From: Cliona cf. orientalis | Taxonomy: Eukaryota > Porifera > Demospongiae > Clionaida > Clionaidae | Length of the DNA stretch: 64,000 nt | Reading direction: 5' to 3' | NCBI GenBank assembly: GCA_963930775.1 | Contig: OZ005698.1 | Span: 9,661,406 to 9,725,405 of the forward strand | Part shown: one piece after another, positions 1 through 12,454 of the stretch | Position numbering within the stretch: position 1 is the stretch's first letter | How the letters are laid out: the number at the start of each line of letters is the position of its first letter | Translations under genes and position numbers: made by a program | The notes under the pieces: generated by a model | The model's database searches: none | The model's input: only the letters and a program-made list of their open reading frames with translations | Told to the model about the DNA's origin: nothing

Positions 1-45
1 CTTAAAAATAATATTATCTCTGATGCTATAATATAGTCATCATAT

Positions 46-249
46 TACCGTATAGCCGGAAATATTGGCAGGAATTAATTTTGGCAGTTGAGCCCAAAAT
101 CGCTATTGCAAGAATATTGGCAGATTTAAATTTGGCGGTTTGGTACGGGATCGCCATTCGTGTATATGTGAGTAGGAAATTTTGGCGGATTTTAATTTGG
201 CGGTTGTAATATAGACCGCCAAACCGCCAAATTTTCCGGCTATACGGTA
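46..249 (+). mobile_element. Non-autonomous inverted-repeat element (MITE-like), family A, copy 1
   Basis: About 204 bp bounded by inverted ends reading TACCGTATAGCCGGA on the left and its reverse complement on the right. The interior is rich in TTGGCGG and its complement, and contains a conserved stretch around GAGCCCAAAATCGC. Three more copies of the same sequence lie in this window (15359-15561 inverted, 17910-18241, 53494-53712). No coding capacity is seen, so it is non-autonomous. The right end overlaps the last codons of the TTC28-like gene. Confidence 0.8.
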
Positions 250-3200
250 ATATCATCACAAATTATTGATAGTTCATTGACTTTAGAGTGATTACTCACA
301 GCATCGACTAGTGGCTGTACGACCTCAGGGTGTTTGCTGAGTGGAGCGAGTGCCTTGAGGCAGTGGCTGGGGATCCCCAGCAATGCCTCCAGGTGCTTCT
401 GAGCCTTCCTCTGCAGACCAGAGTCGTCATGCTCCGGGAAGACAATTGTGGCGGGGACGTCCTTCATTGGACCAATGAAATGGAAGCCTGTGTACGTAAG
501 CATCTCCTCCCAGCCGTGCACCGTCCCGACCTTTGACTCCACTGCATGACGGGAGGTGTACTTTGGCTCCACTAAGCCATCACACTGAGCTATCCGCTTC
601 AGCGAGTTCACAAGCTAAGGAGGGGAAAAATAAACAGATAATGGAGATTATGACAAACATTGAAGATTCACAAGAAGTAGAGAGATTTCCAGACTGAGGG
701 ACTGAAGCACTCATGCGTACACTAGTTATGGACCACAATACACTCTACATAGTCAACTTTGTAGAATTTTTGGTTACCAGCTCAAAACTGTGGTCCCCCC
801 CCCCCCCCCCCCCCCAACCTACACACATGTACAGCACATGGAAACCACTGTGGCATGTCTCAAGTCAGCAATAACATGTCAGGCTACATGATTCTCTCAC
901 ACACATGTACATTACATATTAAGTGACTATTCAGACAAACACAAGAATCATTGCGTCAATTAATGAATTTCTTGGCTACATAATAATTATTAAATTTTGT
1001 CCTACCATGGCCTGCAGTGTCTTGAGAGTGGCAATGAGGTAGTCCTGGGGAGACTGGAGCATCATTCGTAGACTACCCGCCAGCTCAGCAGAACGGTCCC
1101 TCAGTACAATGTCCTTCCCCATGAGCATATAGCCAGCCCAGTTGGCTGGGTGGCCATACTTACCACTGGTGTGAACAACCTGGAGAGAGAGGGAGAGAGA
1201 GAGAGAGAGAAGGTGAACTATACACTATTTTCTTCTCCGTGATCCTCCATACCTGCATTGCATATCTGAGAGCCCTGCTGGCCTTGCTGCCATAGATGAG
1301 GCTGCTGTAGAATGCATTCATCATCAGCCTGGAAGCCTGGAAGCTTGACGGCCATATTGGTACGAGGACACACTCCGCCCCAGCGGCCAGGAGTGCCTGG
1401 GCCATGCACATCAAACCCCTGGCCATAATACGAGGGGTCTCTGTACGATGACCCCCGCTAATGACCACCAGCTTCGCCATGAGGGGCGTGGTTATCAGCT
1501 CGCTGACTGTGAGCAGATATTGGGTTGGCTCTGGTAGAGCGTTGACAGCACCATCAGCCTCACCTGGGAGATGGCGGAAAAATTACAATTTTGCTAAAAA
1601 ATAAAATAACTTTAACAGACTAAACTGCTCTCTCTTGGAGAGTGAATCAAGGTTTCTATTTATGCCCCACCCAATGACATCATAATACATGGAGGGAACA
1701 ATTAGTCAAGGCACTAAAATGAAGAATTTAGCACATGCAAAACGTACGATTCACGAAAAGCATCATTGAATGCTATAATGTGTCTCACCTCTCCTTGGTC
1801 CCATGCCTCCATCTCCCCCTCCTCTCTGTCTAGCTCCCTCCGCATTATCACTGGCCCCGCCCCCTGCCACTCGATTATCGGGCGGAGCCAACACTACCTC
1901 ACAGCGATTCCACGACACGTTGGTAGCAAGGTGGATGCACTCTGACCCCGATAGCTTCTTCATGAGTCTGTCCTTGGAGGCTGCGTGTCCGAGTATCGGA
2001 GAGACCTGGAGTAGATCGGCGATCAGTTTGGTCTCCTTCTCGACTCCCTTCAGCGGCTGCCAGTTGCACTGAGCAGCCGAGATGGGAATGGCGGGGTTCC
2101 CCACTATCAGGGGGTCAGCCAGCTCCTTGAACCCCAGATCCGAGAGAGATCCGAGGCTATCTGCTCCGGGGGACGCAGAACGCTTCCCGCGACGACCTTG
2201 ACCTTTGACATGAAGAGTGGTACTGCTGTTGACGGCATTTCCGGTGGCTGAATTTGGTCTCGATGGTGGGCGAGAAGAGGAGCGAGATGGGGGGCGGGAC
2301 TTCCTTGCCGCATTGGGGGGAACGAGGGACTGCAGCGATGGAGCGAAGAGCAGCTGGTACCTCTCGTAGAGACACTCACCGAGTGCCTCTCCTTTGAGTA
2401 GACCGAACGGCACCAAGTAGAGGTCCTTGTCTGGAACAACGATCAATCTCCCCGCTGACCCCCCACAGCTCTGTCTCGGCTTAGGCAGGGCATACTCCAG
2501 GGGCTTGATGAGAATATCATATAGCTCGTGGATGGGCTGCATGTTGACGGCTCGCGGGGGACCCCCCTTGTGGCTGATGCCGATGGTCTCAGTGCGTGCA
2601 CCCCCTCCCCCTCTGTATGCCGGCGCAGACACAGTGGATCCACCTCCGCCAATCGAGTCATTGTCTTCTCCGGAGTCAAAATCGTCAGAGATGCCAGAAC
2701 TGACACTCTTAGCTGCTAATCGATACCTCTGCTCCACACCCAGTGTCTCGCGCACGGAGGCTACTGTGTCCACCAACGGTTGGATGTACGCTAGGCTCGT
2801 CTCACTGTAGACAGAGGCCGTGTCAGAGCCAGGGAGATTGAAATCTGTCATGTCCACCTTCTGAAACTGCACAATTCCGCTCTTTGGGTGCAGGAGCCAG
2901 ATGAAAACGTGATTTAGGGCTACGGAGAAGTACAAGACTGGAGATTGAATTGTATCGATTGCTTCCTGGATCCAGCTCGAGTTTGGAGCGTAGGGCTTGA
3001 TAAGCCCAGAGTCCTTCAACACCTGTTGGTTGACCTCTCTGTGCATGAGGGCATCAGAGATGGCGCGATTTCTCTCCATCTCTGCCATTTCCAGAGCATC
3101 CTCCACCTTGCCAAGCTTCACCAGAGTGTTGACCAGCGTCTGAAATAGGATTGGATACAACTCTAGAGTCTGCTTAATGCTGTGATCATAGTGCCCCATG

Positions 3201-6200
3201 TGCTGTCTCAAGTACTCGAAGAGGGGCAGAGCCTTTTGCAGGTAGACCAGAGAGCCCTCGCTGTGGCACTGGTAGTAGAACGCCTGGCCGAGGTAGAATC
3301 GAATCTTTGCTTCGGCTTCAATCTCTGTCAGAGTGTGTTGGTCGGTGTCGGAGTGTGCTCTGTCAACTACTAAGCTCAGCGCTTGCTTCAGTAGAGAAAT
3401 GGCACGACTATGTTCGTTCATCTTGATGTAGATCTTCCCCAGACCAGTGAACGCTTGAGATTTGATGAAAGAATCTTGAAGTGTATCAGCTGCACTCAGC
3501 TGTTTCTCGTGGTACTCTATCGCACTCTTGTACTCTCCAATCGATTCATAGATCTCTGCGATGTTTCCTAGTGCTCTAGCTTCTCCGTCGACGATGCGGT
3601 TTGCACTGCAGATCCGTAGATCCAGCTTGTGGTAGTCGATGGCCTCCCTGTGGTTCCCTAGTCTGGCGTGGACCTCTCCTAGACCACACGCGGCCAGCGC
3701 TTGGCTCACGGCATCTTGCAGCGATCGAGATAGCTTCAGCTGGTTGGAGTAAGATTCAAGAGCGGCCGCGTACTCTCCCATGAACATCTGAATGCCACCT
3801 TTGTCTGCATAGCACTCAGCCTCAAGGTACTCATTCCCCACACTGCGAGCTAGCTTCAGCTGTTGTTCAAAGTAGAACAGCGATCGTCTTAGATTCCCCA
3901 TGCCTCTGTGGGCTCTCCCCAGGCTGCTCAGAGCACGGATCTGCATCATTTCATTCTGCATTTTCTGAGCGAGAGAGAGGTGGTGCTCGTGTGTCTTGGT
4001 AGCCTGTTGAAAGTCGCCCATAGCTTCGTACGAGTCACCAAGATTGGCGTAAGCGCTGGCCTGCTCCGAGATGTTCTCCTTTAGCAGAAGAGCGGAGGAG
4101 AGCTGAAGTTGGTGATACTGTAGTGCTCGCTGATAATGCTTCATGTTTCTGTGTACAATGCCCAGACAGCCGTATGCATCGGTGGTGAGAATCGGGTTAT
4201 CCAGCAGCTTGGCTAGCGCTAGTTGATGCTCGTAGCAGTCCACAGCTTGAGAGTGCTGACTCATCGAGTTGTAAGCCGCGCCCATGTGGCCGTAAGCACT
4301 GCACTCTCCCGTTTGATCCCCTGCTGCTTTCCTGATGGTCAAATCTCTACGGTGGTAGCTTAGGGCGTGCTCGTAGTCTCCACAGGAGAGGTAGGCATTC
4401 CCGAGGCCACAGTAGGCAAGGCCTTCAAACGACTGGTGCTGCTCCTTCTTCGCCTCCTTCAGAAGATTCTCAAAATATTCAATAGCTTTTTCATAATCTC
4501 CAGAATTGAGTGAATCTTCTGCGATCTGATTCCAAAACGTGCACTTTCCGCTCGTGTTCTGAATCTCTTCTGCGATGGTGTGAAGCTTTCTCTTGAAGAT
4601 CTCTGCCTGTTCCTTGTCTCCGATTTCCGAGTGAGCTCTGATGAGTTTCTCACAGGCTCTTGTCATCCCCTCCTTGTCCTGTGCCTCCTTTGCCACCATG
4701 AAGTCGTGCTGGTAGTACTGTATAGCTTGTTGGTAGTGCCCCAACGCTTCGTGACACAGCCCAAGGTCGTGACAAACCTTGCTCTCAATGTTCCGATCTT
4801 TCAACTCCTGAGCCAGCTTCAAAGCTCTTTCGAGATTTGGTAAAGCATCGCTGTACTCCTTTGTACACGTGTGGTAGTGGCCTAGGTTGCTGAGTGCTTG
4901 GCAAGCAGCTGTCTTATCTCCAACCTCCTGCGCCAGCTGGTGGCTCCTTCGAAAGTGTTCCACGGCTAGCTCCATATTCTCCAGGGCAAGAAAGGCCGCT
5001 CCGAGGTGTCCTAGTGTCGTAGCTTCACTAGCCTTGCTCCCCAGCTCCTGCGAAATGGCCAATTCCTGCTTGTAGTAGCCAACAGCATCACGATAGTTGC
5101 CGAGAGCGATGTGACAGCTGCCAAGGTTGGCATAAGCCCTTCCCTCCCCCGCCCTGTCCTTCAGCTTCCTGGCCAAGGTCAAGCTTTCACTGTAGTAGTG
5201 CATAGCTTGCGACAGCTTCCCTGACTCCTTATGAATGTGTCCTAGGTGACTGAGAGCGACTGCCTGTCCCTCTTCATCTCCCATGTCTTTGCAGAGCTTC
5301 AGCTGTTGTTCTCTGCAGCTCTGTGCATGCCACAGCTGACCCATTGCCCTGTTAGCGTGGCCCATCCCTCCATAAGCCTTAGCCTTCAGGGACATGTCAG
5401 ACATCTGCACGGCCACCGAGAGCAGCTGCTGGTAGAACATCATCGATTGGTCGTAGTTGCCATTGAGGTAGCATGCATGTCCGAGGTGGCCGTAAGCTTC
5501 AGCTTCTTCAGGCTTGCTTCGAACCTCCTTTGCGTAAGAGAGGTGCTGGTGGTGCCACGTTATGGCCTTGTCGATGTCTCCGCTGCTGAGGAGAAGGCAG
5601 CCGAGGTGGCTGTACGCTCGAGCGATCAGGCTCTGGTCATTGATCTCCTTTGAGAGCTTCAGAGAGTCTCTGTAAGCCTTCTGTGCTTCGTGGAAGTTCC
5701 CCATCTTTGAGAAAGCATTTCCGAGTCGAGTGAGTGAGTTGATGGTCTCTAGTCTGTCGTTTCTTGCCTTGGCCAGCTCCAGCTGCTCGTTGTGATGGAG
5801 AATGGCTTCTTGGTAGCGACCGAGAGAGAAATAAGCGATGCCTAAATTATCTCTCGCCCTACAGCATCCAACTTCGTCGTTCAGTGTGATATTATTGCGA
5901 AGGTCCTTCTCCATGTACTCGAGGGCCCTCTCCGTGTTGCCTAGCAACCAGTGGACACGCCCTAAAGCTTGTAGGAGGGAGGCCTCCAGTTTGAGGCTCT
6001 CTGTGCCGATAGCCCGGGCTGCTTCGAGCACCTTGACTGCTGACTTGGGTCTGTTGGCCGACTGCAGCTCCTGGCCAATCACGGACGTGATAATAAAGGG
6101 ATTCTTATCCAGCTTCAGGCTCTCAAATTTCTCCAGTTTTTGCGGAAAATTTCCTGTTTATATAATGTTGACAGTGTGAGTGTGAGTGCGTATGTGTGTG

Positions 6201-9003
6201 TGTGTGTGTGGAGGAAAGGAGATGGCAAATTAGAACATGTGTTCATATACAGCTGTCTAAGTCATGTGACTGCTACCTACATGCACTAGCTACAATGTGT
6301 GGTTTAGTATTTGCGACGCCAATAGACAATATACCATATCCTGTACATGTACCACGACAATAGCTCAGCACACATGCAAAGCACCAACTCCCCACAAAAG
6401 GTATGGGCTTCTAAATTTACAAAATGCACTGTCAGTCATCCATGAATAAGCACCAATAATATTTACACCAAAACCATGATTATCAGTAATTATACTTATG
6501 TACTAAACCAATGTCCTACAATGCATACATGAAGCAGAGCAAGTGCAGTGCTCGATCAGCTCCACTTACCTCTGTATGGAGACTTGATCATTGTCTCCAC
6601 GAGTCCATGCAGCATGGGGGCTTGCTTAGGATCAGCAGACAGACCCTCCGCAAAGACTATCATGGCCTCTTCGTGGCGTTCTAGACCCTGGAGGGCTATT
6701 CCACGACGATAGAAGGCCTGGAGGGAGAGAGAGAGAGACAGAGAGAGAGACAGAGAGAGAGACAGAGTCAGTTTGTGTGGAAGCTTGGGTATACACAAGT
6801 AACAAAAATATCCCATAAGTATGTCCACCAGTAGTGCAGTGTTATTCCACAGAGAGGCCTCATTAAAGCTACTGTTATTGCAGGTTGGATGGTAAGAGGC
6901 AGCCCCCACCCTTCACTAAGACAACAGAGGGGCAGGCTGTGGACTCAGCTAGCTAAACTGCAACTGGCAGAAACACTGACACCTGGATCCAATTACAACC
7001 ACCCATATCCATAGCCACACAACACATTGCCATATATGGTAAGGGTATCTCATTAGGGTAGGATATTGTTTACTTTTCAAGAAGGTCAGTGCTAATGAAT
7101 CTGCAGGCCAAATGCACACACAACAATTGTGCTAATGTACTTATATGAGTGCATAATTACCAGACCCTAATGGATGTAACTAAGGGGGGACCCTTTGCTC
7201 ACTAGATATCACTGGTCAGTGGAACCTAAGGGGGGACCCTTTGTTCAACAAGACTTCGCCCATCAGTTGGATGTAAAGGGGGGACCCTTTGCTCATACAA
7301 CTGGTCAGTGGGACATAAGGGGGGACCCTTTGTTCAACGAGACTTCGCCCATCAGTTGGATATCACTGGTCAGTGGAACAAGACTTTGCCTATCAGTTGG
7401 ATGTAAAGGGGGGACCCTTTGCTCACTAGATATTGTTCATTGGGTAGTGTAGTTTATGGTAGTCATAGTTACAGCATGCCAGCACAGCTCAGCTACAGTG
7501 CCATGGCTGCAGCTGTCGGCAAAACAGAAAGGGACTGACAAACATTCTTGGCATTGGTTCACAGAGATGGCTGCAGTGGTATGCCTTTATGAGCTGAAGG
7601 CAGAAATGTCCATCTATATCTCCCTCCCCGCCCACACATTCTATGCAAATGAAAAATAACAAATTGCATGTCGAAATGGAGAGGGGAGGGGGGGGGGGCT
7701 GCTAGCAGTCAGCTCAAGAGATGAAGACTGACTCAAATTTGCAGAGGGCGGGAGGATGGGTATATTGCTGCTAACACATAGCTATATATAGCAATAGTGA
7801 TATAATTTGTGATAACGCACTGAAGTAAAACGTTGAGACTGCCATTGCTATTAGTTAGCATCTCTCTCTCACAATATTGCATGTTGTTTTGTATACTCCC
7901 CACGGTGCTAGAAACCCTCCCTCCCTCTTTCTCCCTCTGGGCATAGCCACAACAGCCCCACACGGCACTCTAGCAGCTTAAGGCAATGTGCTCGGATGAG
8001 ATATGAAACTAAGCAGCCATTGGTTGACAAACAATGTGAGTGAGATAACATCCCAGCAGATGGCTGGCAGCTCTCCATATGCACATTGTGTATACTATGA
8101 GGCAGCTGTTCCTAAGACAAATACAGTGAATATGAAGACTAGTGGCACAAGTCATCAGGAAAGAGAGACAAAGAGAGACTATAGAGTAGCATAAAGCCAC
8201 ACATTATGGCTGTATGGAAGCCCATGGTTGCTAGGAGACGAAGCGTTAGAACATGGATGACATCATCTCGTGACAGTGGCCAGCTCAGCTTGCCACACAC
8301 AATGGACAGCCAAGCCCACAGCAATTTGTAGCACAGCTGAATTTAGAGTGCACATGTCTGATCAACAACTAAAAAACTTATGTTACATGTACATGTTGCA
8401 TGTACAGATACACTTGACAGGAGCTGGCTGGCTACATATCTCACAAAAACAACCACTTTATGTACACATGTACTTATGACAACTTGCTATCGATCAATAG
8501 CTAAGATACACACAGTACCATTTTCTACATATCCCATATTATCAAAAGTCAGACTGTAATTTTCCATACACTCACTTAACCCCATGATGAGGTGCTGCTC
8601 CAGCCTCGCACGGGGTGATTGAGGGGTTAATGATGCATTAGAGGGAAACGAGCACTAAGTTTACATTACAGAGCTGAGCCACGACTAGCCAAACGACCCG
8701 GCAAATTCACCCCACCCACTCTCACCTGGACGAGCTGCCAGATACCTCAACACCGATAACTAGTTCTAACTAGTTGAGACTCTGTAGATGGACAATGCCT
8801 CAGCGCCACATTTGGACTTGACGAGAGAATTAAACTGCCTTAGCTGCTAATAAACCAGTGGATATGGGCGCTCTGTGTGTGCCTAATGACACAGAATATG
8901 GACACTGTTTGGCAAAAGTCAAGACAGTGGTTTGGCCACATGCCTAAATGGGAGGATGGGGGGTATGCACACACACACATAATATATTCACTCCTTCTCC
9001 CCC

Positions 9004-9063
<60 letters not shown>

Positions 9064-9268
9064 CTCTCAATGTTACCTTTGGCCAGTCTGGTTTCAGTTC
9101 GTGGCATCTCTTTGCATCTTCAAGAGCTTCTGCAAACTTGCCGACGCGTGCATAAGCTGCTGATCGGTTATAGAAGAGAAGGTGGTTGTTTCTGTTGAGG
9201 CTGATGGCTTCAGTGTAGCGCTCGATGGCCTGGAGAAAGTCACCCTCCTCCGCCACTGCATCCACCAT
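240..9268 (-). CDS. TTC28: TTC28-like tetratricopeptide repeat protein with C-terminal CHAT domain
   Basis: Six coding exons (9077-9268, 6570-6717, 1789-6153, 1253-1563, 1006-1179, 240-614) join in phase to give about 1,854 residues. The N-terminus has STIP1-like TPRs. The 4.4-kb exon carries more than 20 TPRs with the spacing seen in vertebrate TTC28, then a CHAT (caspase-like) domain that runs into the next two exons (motifs IHLATN, VVISGG, HPANWAGYMLMG). Family knowledge: TTC28 is a large TPR scaffold linked to mitotic midzone/midbody function. The position where active CHAT proteases have Cys reads SGG, so the domain is probably non-catalytic, as I recall for human TTC28. The long low-complexity C-terminal tail of vertebrate TTC28 is absent; the frame ends at a TAG inside a MITE. 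The ATG lies two bases into its exon, and a likely non-coding 5' exon lies near 11.1 kb. Confidence 0.9.
795..815. repeat. Poly-C tract
   Basis: Uninterrupted run of about 21 C in a TTC28 intron. Similar homopolymer G or C runs occur at 18622-18661, 31938-31956 and 55891-55910. Such runs are common sites of assembly error. Confidence 0.8.
7180..7440. repeat. Imperfect tandem repeat in the long TTC28 intron
   Basis: A unit containing AAGGGGGGACCCTTTG followed by TCACTAGATAT or TTCAACAAGACTTCGCC, then CATCAGTTGGATRT, recurs about five times with variable spacing. A related copy in opposite orientation lies in an intron of four-TM gene A (about 11672-11757), so the sequence is dispersed as well as tandem. 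No coding potential is apparent. The rest of the 6718-9076 intron shows only a (CT)n run. Confidence 0.65.
9011..9068. repeat. (CT)n microsatellite
   Basis: About 58 bp of CT repeats on the plus strand, in the TTC28 intron next to the 5' splice site of the first coding exon. Because the gene runs on the minus strand, this is (GA)n in the transcript, unlike most other tracts in the window, which are pyrimidine in the sense strand. Confidence 0.85.
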
Positions 9269-11104
9269 TACTGCAGGAGAGAGAGGGGGGAGGGGAGGGG
9301 GGAGAGAGAGATAGGATTGAATCAAGAATCGAGACAGAAATATGTTTACAAGGGGAAATCATAATCTAGCAACTGTGAAAGTAAAAGTTTTTGCAGTGGA
9401 AAACTTTTCACATACAATCGCCCACTAATGCACCACACATCACTATGCTGGCCAGTCTCTCCCTCTCCCCCTCTCCCTCTCTCCCTCCACAGAGGTGATT
9501 ACTATAATTGAAAGTGAAAGCCTAGTGTGGAGGTATGCTGAACAGAGGTTGGAGCATGCAGGGACAGTCACAGAGAGCAACATGCAAGGGGGAGGGGAGG
9601 GGGAGGGGAGACAAACACAGTGTTCAATCAGATATGCTAACTCATCAAGGTGATAAAGAACACAGCAAAAAGCGAACTCTTGACACTGCACTATCACCCA
9701 TACACACCTGACACTCAAATGTACACGTATACATAAAGGTCAAATGTACACAATGCAATTCACATGCATGTACATTTACACATGTACCATAATACAGCAA
9801 TACTGCGGCCACCTCCGGTCCAGGTTCAGGTCTGGCCGGCTGGCCTGCCTGGACCTGGACTAGCAGCGTCATTTAAGATAAACATGGGACACTCATCGTA
9901 ACATGCAAAGGAAGGCAGTGAACCTCTCATCTCTCACAGATACATGTAGGTACACACACACATACACAGCTCATGTGGCTGTGATACTGAATACTGAAGA
10001 AGCCATCTTCCACGGTGCAGCAGCAGCATGCAGGATGCCCCCCATCTCCTGGTCTGTGTTGTTGAGGAGTACAGCTACAGTCGTGTCAACCCGTTTGTTT
10101 GTTTACTGTGGAGATAGTGTGACTGGCTGGCTAGGGGCTAAATAGTATATCACCTCAAAGAAACACTCAGCCACTGTACTGCACTGTACTGGACAAGGAG
10201 GCAGCTAAGCCAGCCATCGTTTGATGTTTGCGCATGCAAAGATCACATGCCTAGCCGTGGACAAAACAGCCTTCAATGCAATATGGCAATATCAACAGAT
10301 ACCACGCCTTCTCTCCCTCCCTCCCTCCCCTAGGGCCCAGCAGGACTGCTATATACACAATAGTGGGGTAGAGGACATACCCAGAGCTGTACCACAAAGC
10401 TAACAGGTGCACCATGCAGACATAGGTATCACCAAGGGCTTATTTGGAGTCCCTTGGTATCACACAGGCACACACACACAAGCCTTAATTATAGCTATGA
10501 AGTGAGAAGCCCCTTTAGTAATTACATCCCAATGAGGATGAGTGTGATTAAACAATCTGGAGCAACATGTGCTCGCTCCTAGATCCTGGGGGCATGAACT
10601 GTTGTATGCTAACCACGGTTCGAGGCAAAGGCCAACGTGTACCGTACACACACACGGCAAAATAGAATCATTCATGTGAGTATGTAGTTGAATATTAGGC
10701 CATGAATGTCCAGCTGTTTCAATGAATAGAGCCAGCACTGGACACGCTGTGTGCCACTGGGGAATAGCCAGCATGATTAGATGATCATCAAATGCAAAAC
10801 ATGAAAGTCTTAAAGATTATTCCACTGACTAGTGAATAGCCTCACAGCCATCAGAAGTCAGACACAAAGCTTATATCTAATAGCCCTCCTGGAGCCTGTC
10901 CTCTAGCTACCATTTATTCCCCTTCTAGGCAGTTCATAATTTCATAACGGCCATGTATTCAATACCTAACACGACAACAGATTCCATACTACACTCGCAC
11001 AAGCCGAAGCTTTCAATGTGCGAACAATCCTTTCATCAGCGCACGAGTCCCAGTGCGCGGGATGATCTGGTCTACGATAATTTTTACGATACTCTCAAGC
11101 TTAC

Positions 11105-11205
11105 CTGAAGCTTTTGAGGGTGGTCTGGTTGTAGCTGTGCGTCTTTGTCGTCTGATAGAGATCAATTCGCTGCTTCAAAGCGCCTACCACTGTCTGCAGT
11201 AAAAG
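11105..11205 (-). other. TTC28: Probable non-coding 5' exon of the TTC28-like gene
   Basis: On the minus strand a sequence ending in AAAGCTTCAG is followed by the strong donor GTAAGC at 11104. It contains no ATG, while the first coding exon begins only two bases before its ATG, so an upstream untranslated exon is required. The 5' limit is not visible. It would place the TTC28-like promoter next to that of four-TM gene A. The intron 9271-11104 shows no other gene. Confidence 0.45.
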
Positions 11206-11333
11206 CTCTTACAGGTCAGCTAATTAGATTTGGTTATTGCCTGAAATTTATTTCCGGTTTCAAAGAGTGGCGGCGCGCGCTATCCCATGTTTGCTGAGTC
11301 GGCATTATTCCAGGTCACGAGTGATGAGCGAAG

Positions 11334-12342
11334 ATGTTGGAGAGAAGAATAGACAAGGCAAGTGATAGTGGCTTTTGTGTTGCTATTGTAAAGGTATCGT
11401 TGCGTATCCACAGGTGGGGATAATTGTTGTGTTCGTGTCAGCGTGTTGCTGGATCGCCTACACCACCGGCTTCGTCATCAGAGTCCAACAGTAAGGCCCA
11501 ACCCCTTGGCCCTCCCCCTTTTATAGCCCCACAGACAGTAATAAGCTAGCTTTACATATATGGGAGAACATCAGCATAAGTTACGTAGTCCATGACAAGT
11601 GTATTAGTGCTATACTCATATCCATGGAGTCCTACTGACCAGTATAATATATAATGACCGGCAGTATCTTGAACAATGTCTTGTGAGCAAAGGGCCCCCC
11701 TTAGGTCCATTAAAATTAATGATAATATCTTATAAGCAAAAGGTCCATTTTTCACCCTCCTCCCGTGTCCTGGGTACGAGGCTAGTGATGAATAATTCTC
11801 TCCTGTTGTTCCAGACTACAGTATCGTGCTGACAATAAGTCTCTGGATGAGGTTCTCAGTCTCCCCAACTTCTGTGGATGGTGTTTTGTAGTCAATGGAG
11901 TTCTACTCTACCTCACGGCATTCATTCATCTCCTCTGTGGCTGGAATGTCTGTTCAACTGTCTCAGTATGTACACTCTCTATCTCTCTATCTCCCTGACG
12001 TTACCATTTCTATAATGTCCTCTTTTTTCACTAGCTGGTATTTTTTCTTCCTGTTCACTTTGTGTGTGGCGGTGGTGTCCTCAACCTTGATGGGATAGCC
12101 CTCTACAGCTATATCACTCGTGGCAACGTGCAGATCAGTTACGATGACTACTTACCCATTGAGTTCTGTGGGGCTCTGGGGGCCATGCTACTTACTGTAA
12201 GTCCAGAATATATAAAATTAATGTGATTTTTAATCATTTCTCTTTGCTTCTGCAGTGGGTATACTTATTTATGTGGATCACTTCACTACACTGTCAAAGC
12301 ACCTCTAAGCAGAGACAATATGAAACTATCAACAGTGACTAG
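11334..12342 (+). CDS. Small four-transmembrane protein, paralogue A (unrecognised family)
   Basis: Five exons (11334-11357, 11414-11490, 11815-11965, 12035-12196, 12256-12342) give 166 residues. Exon 1 encodes only eight residues (MLERRIDK) and ends in a GC donor (GCAAGT). Four hydrophobic segments follow: exon 2 (VVFVSACCWIAYTTGFVI), exon 3 after the NFCGW motif, exon 4 (LPVHFVCGGGVLNLDGIALY), and the exon 4/5 junction (EFCGALGAMLLTWVYLFMWI). I do not recognise the family. The choice of start is supported by the minus-strand gene at 49.8-50.9 kb, which has the same exon number, an eight-codon first exon, a 77-nt second exon and matching motifs (LPIEFCGA versus VPVEFAGA; WVYL). Function unknown; probably an integral membrane protein. 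Confidence 0.75.
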
Positions 12343-12454
12343 CACTATAAGAAAGATAGTAACTGTTGTCAAAACCATCGTGTATGTCGTATGTTATTAA
12401 AAAACAATGTTTAGGGTACATAAAAAGGATAATATTATCAGAATTGGTTGATGC

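Noticed and set aside
240-614. TTC28 C-terminal exon as a separate small gene
   Set aside because: It has a good acceptor at 614-617, joins the upstream exon in phase, and matches the TTC28 block YTSxxxVExKVG..GWxxxLxxxGF.
11324-11357. Alternative gene A start at the upstream ATG (MSEDVGEK...)
   Set aside because: That frame joins exon 2 out of phase and loses the transmembrane segment; the second ATG gives an eight-codon exon identical in length and phase to the paralogue.
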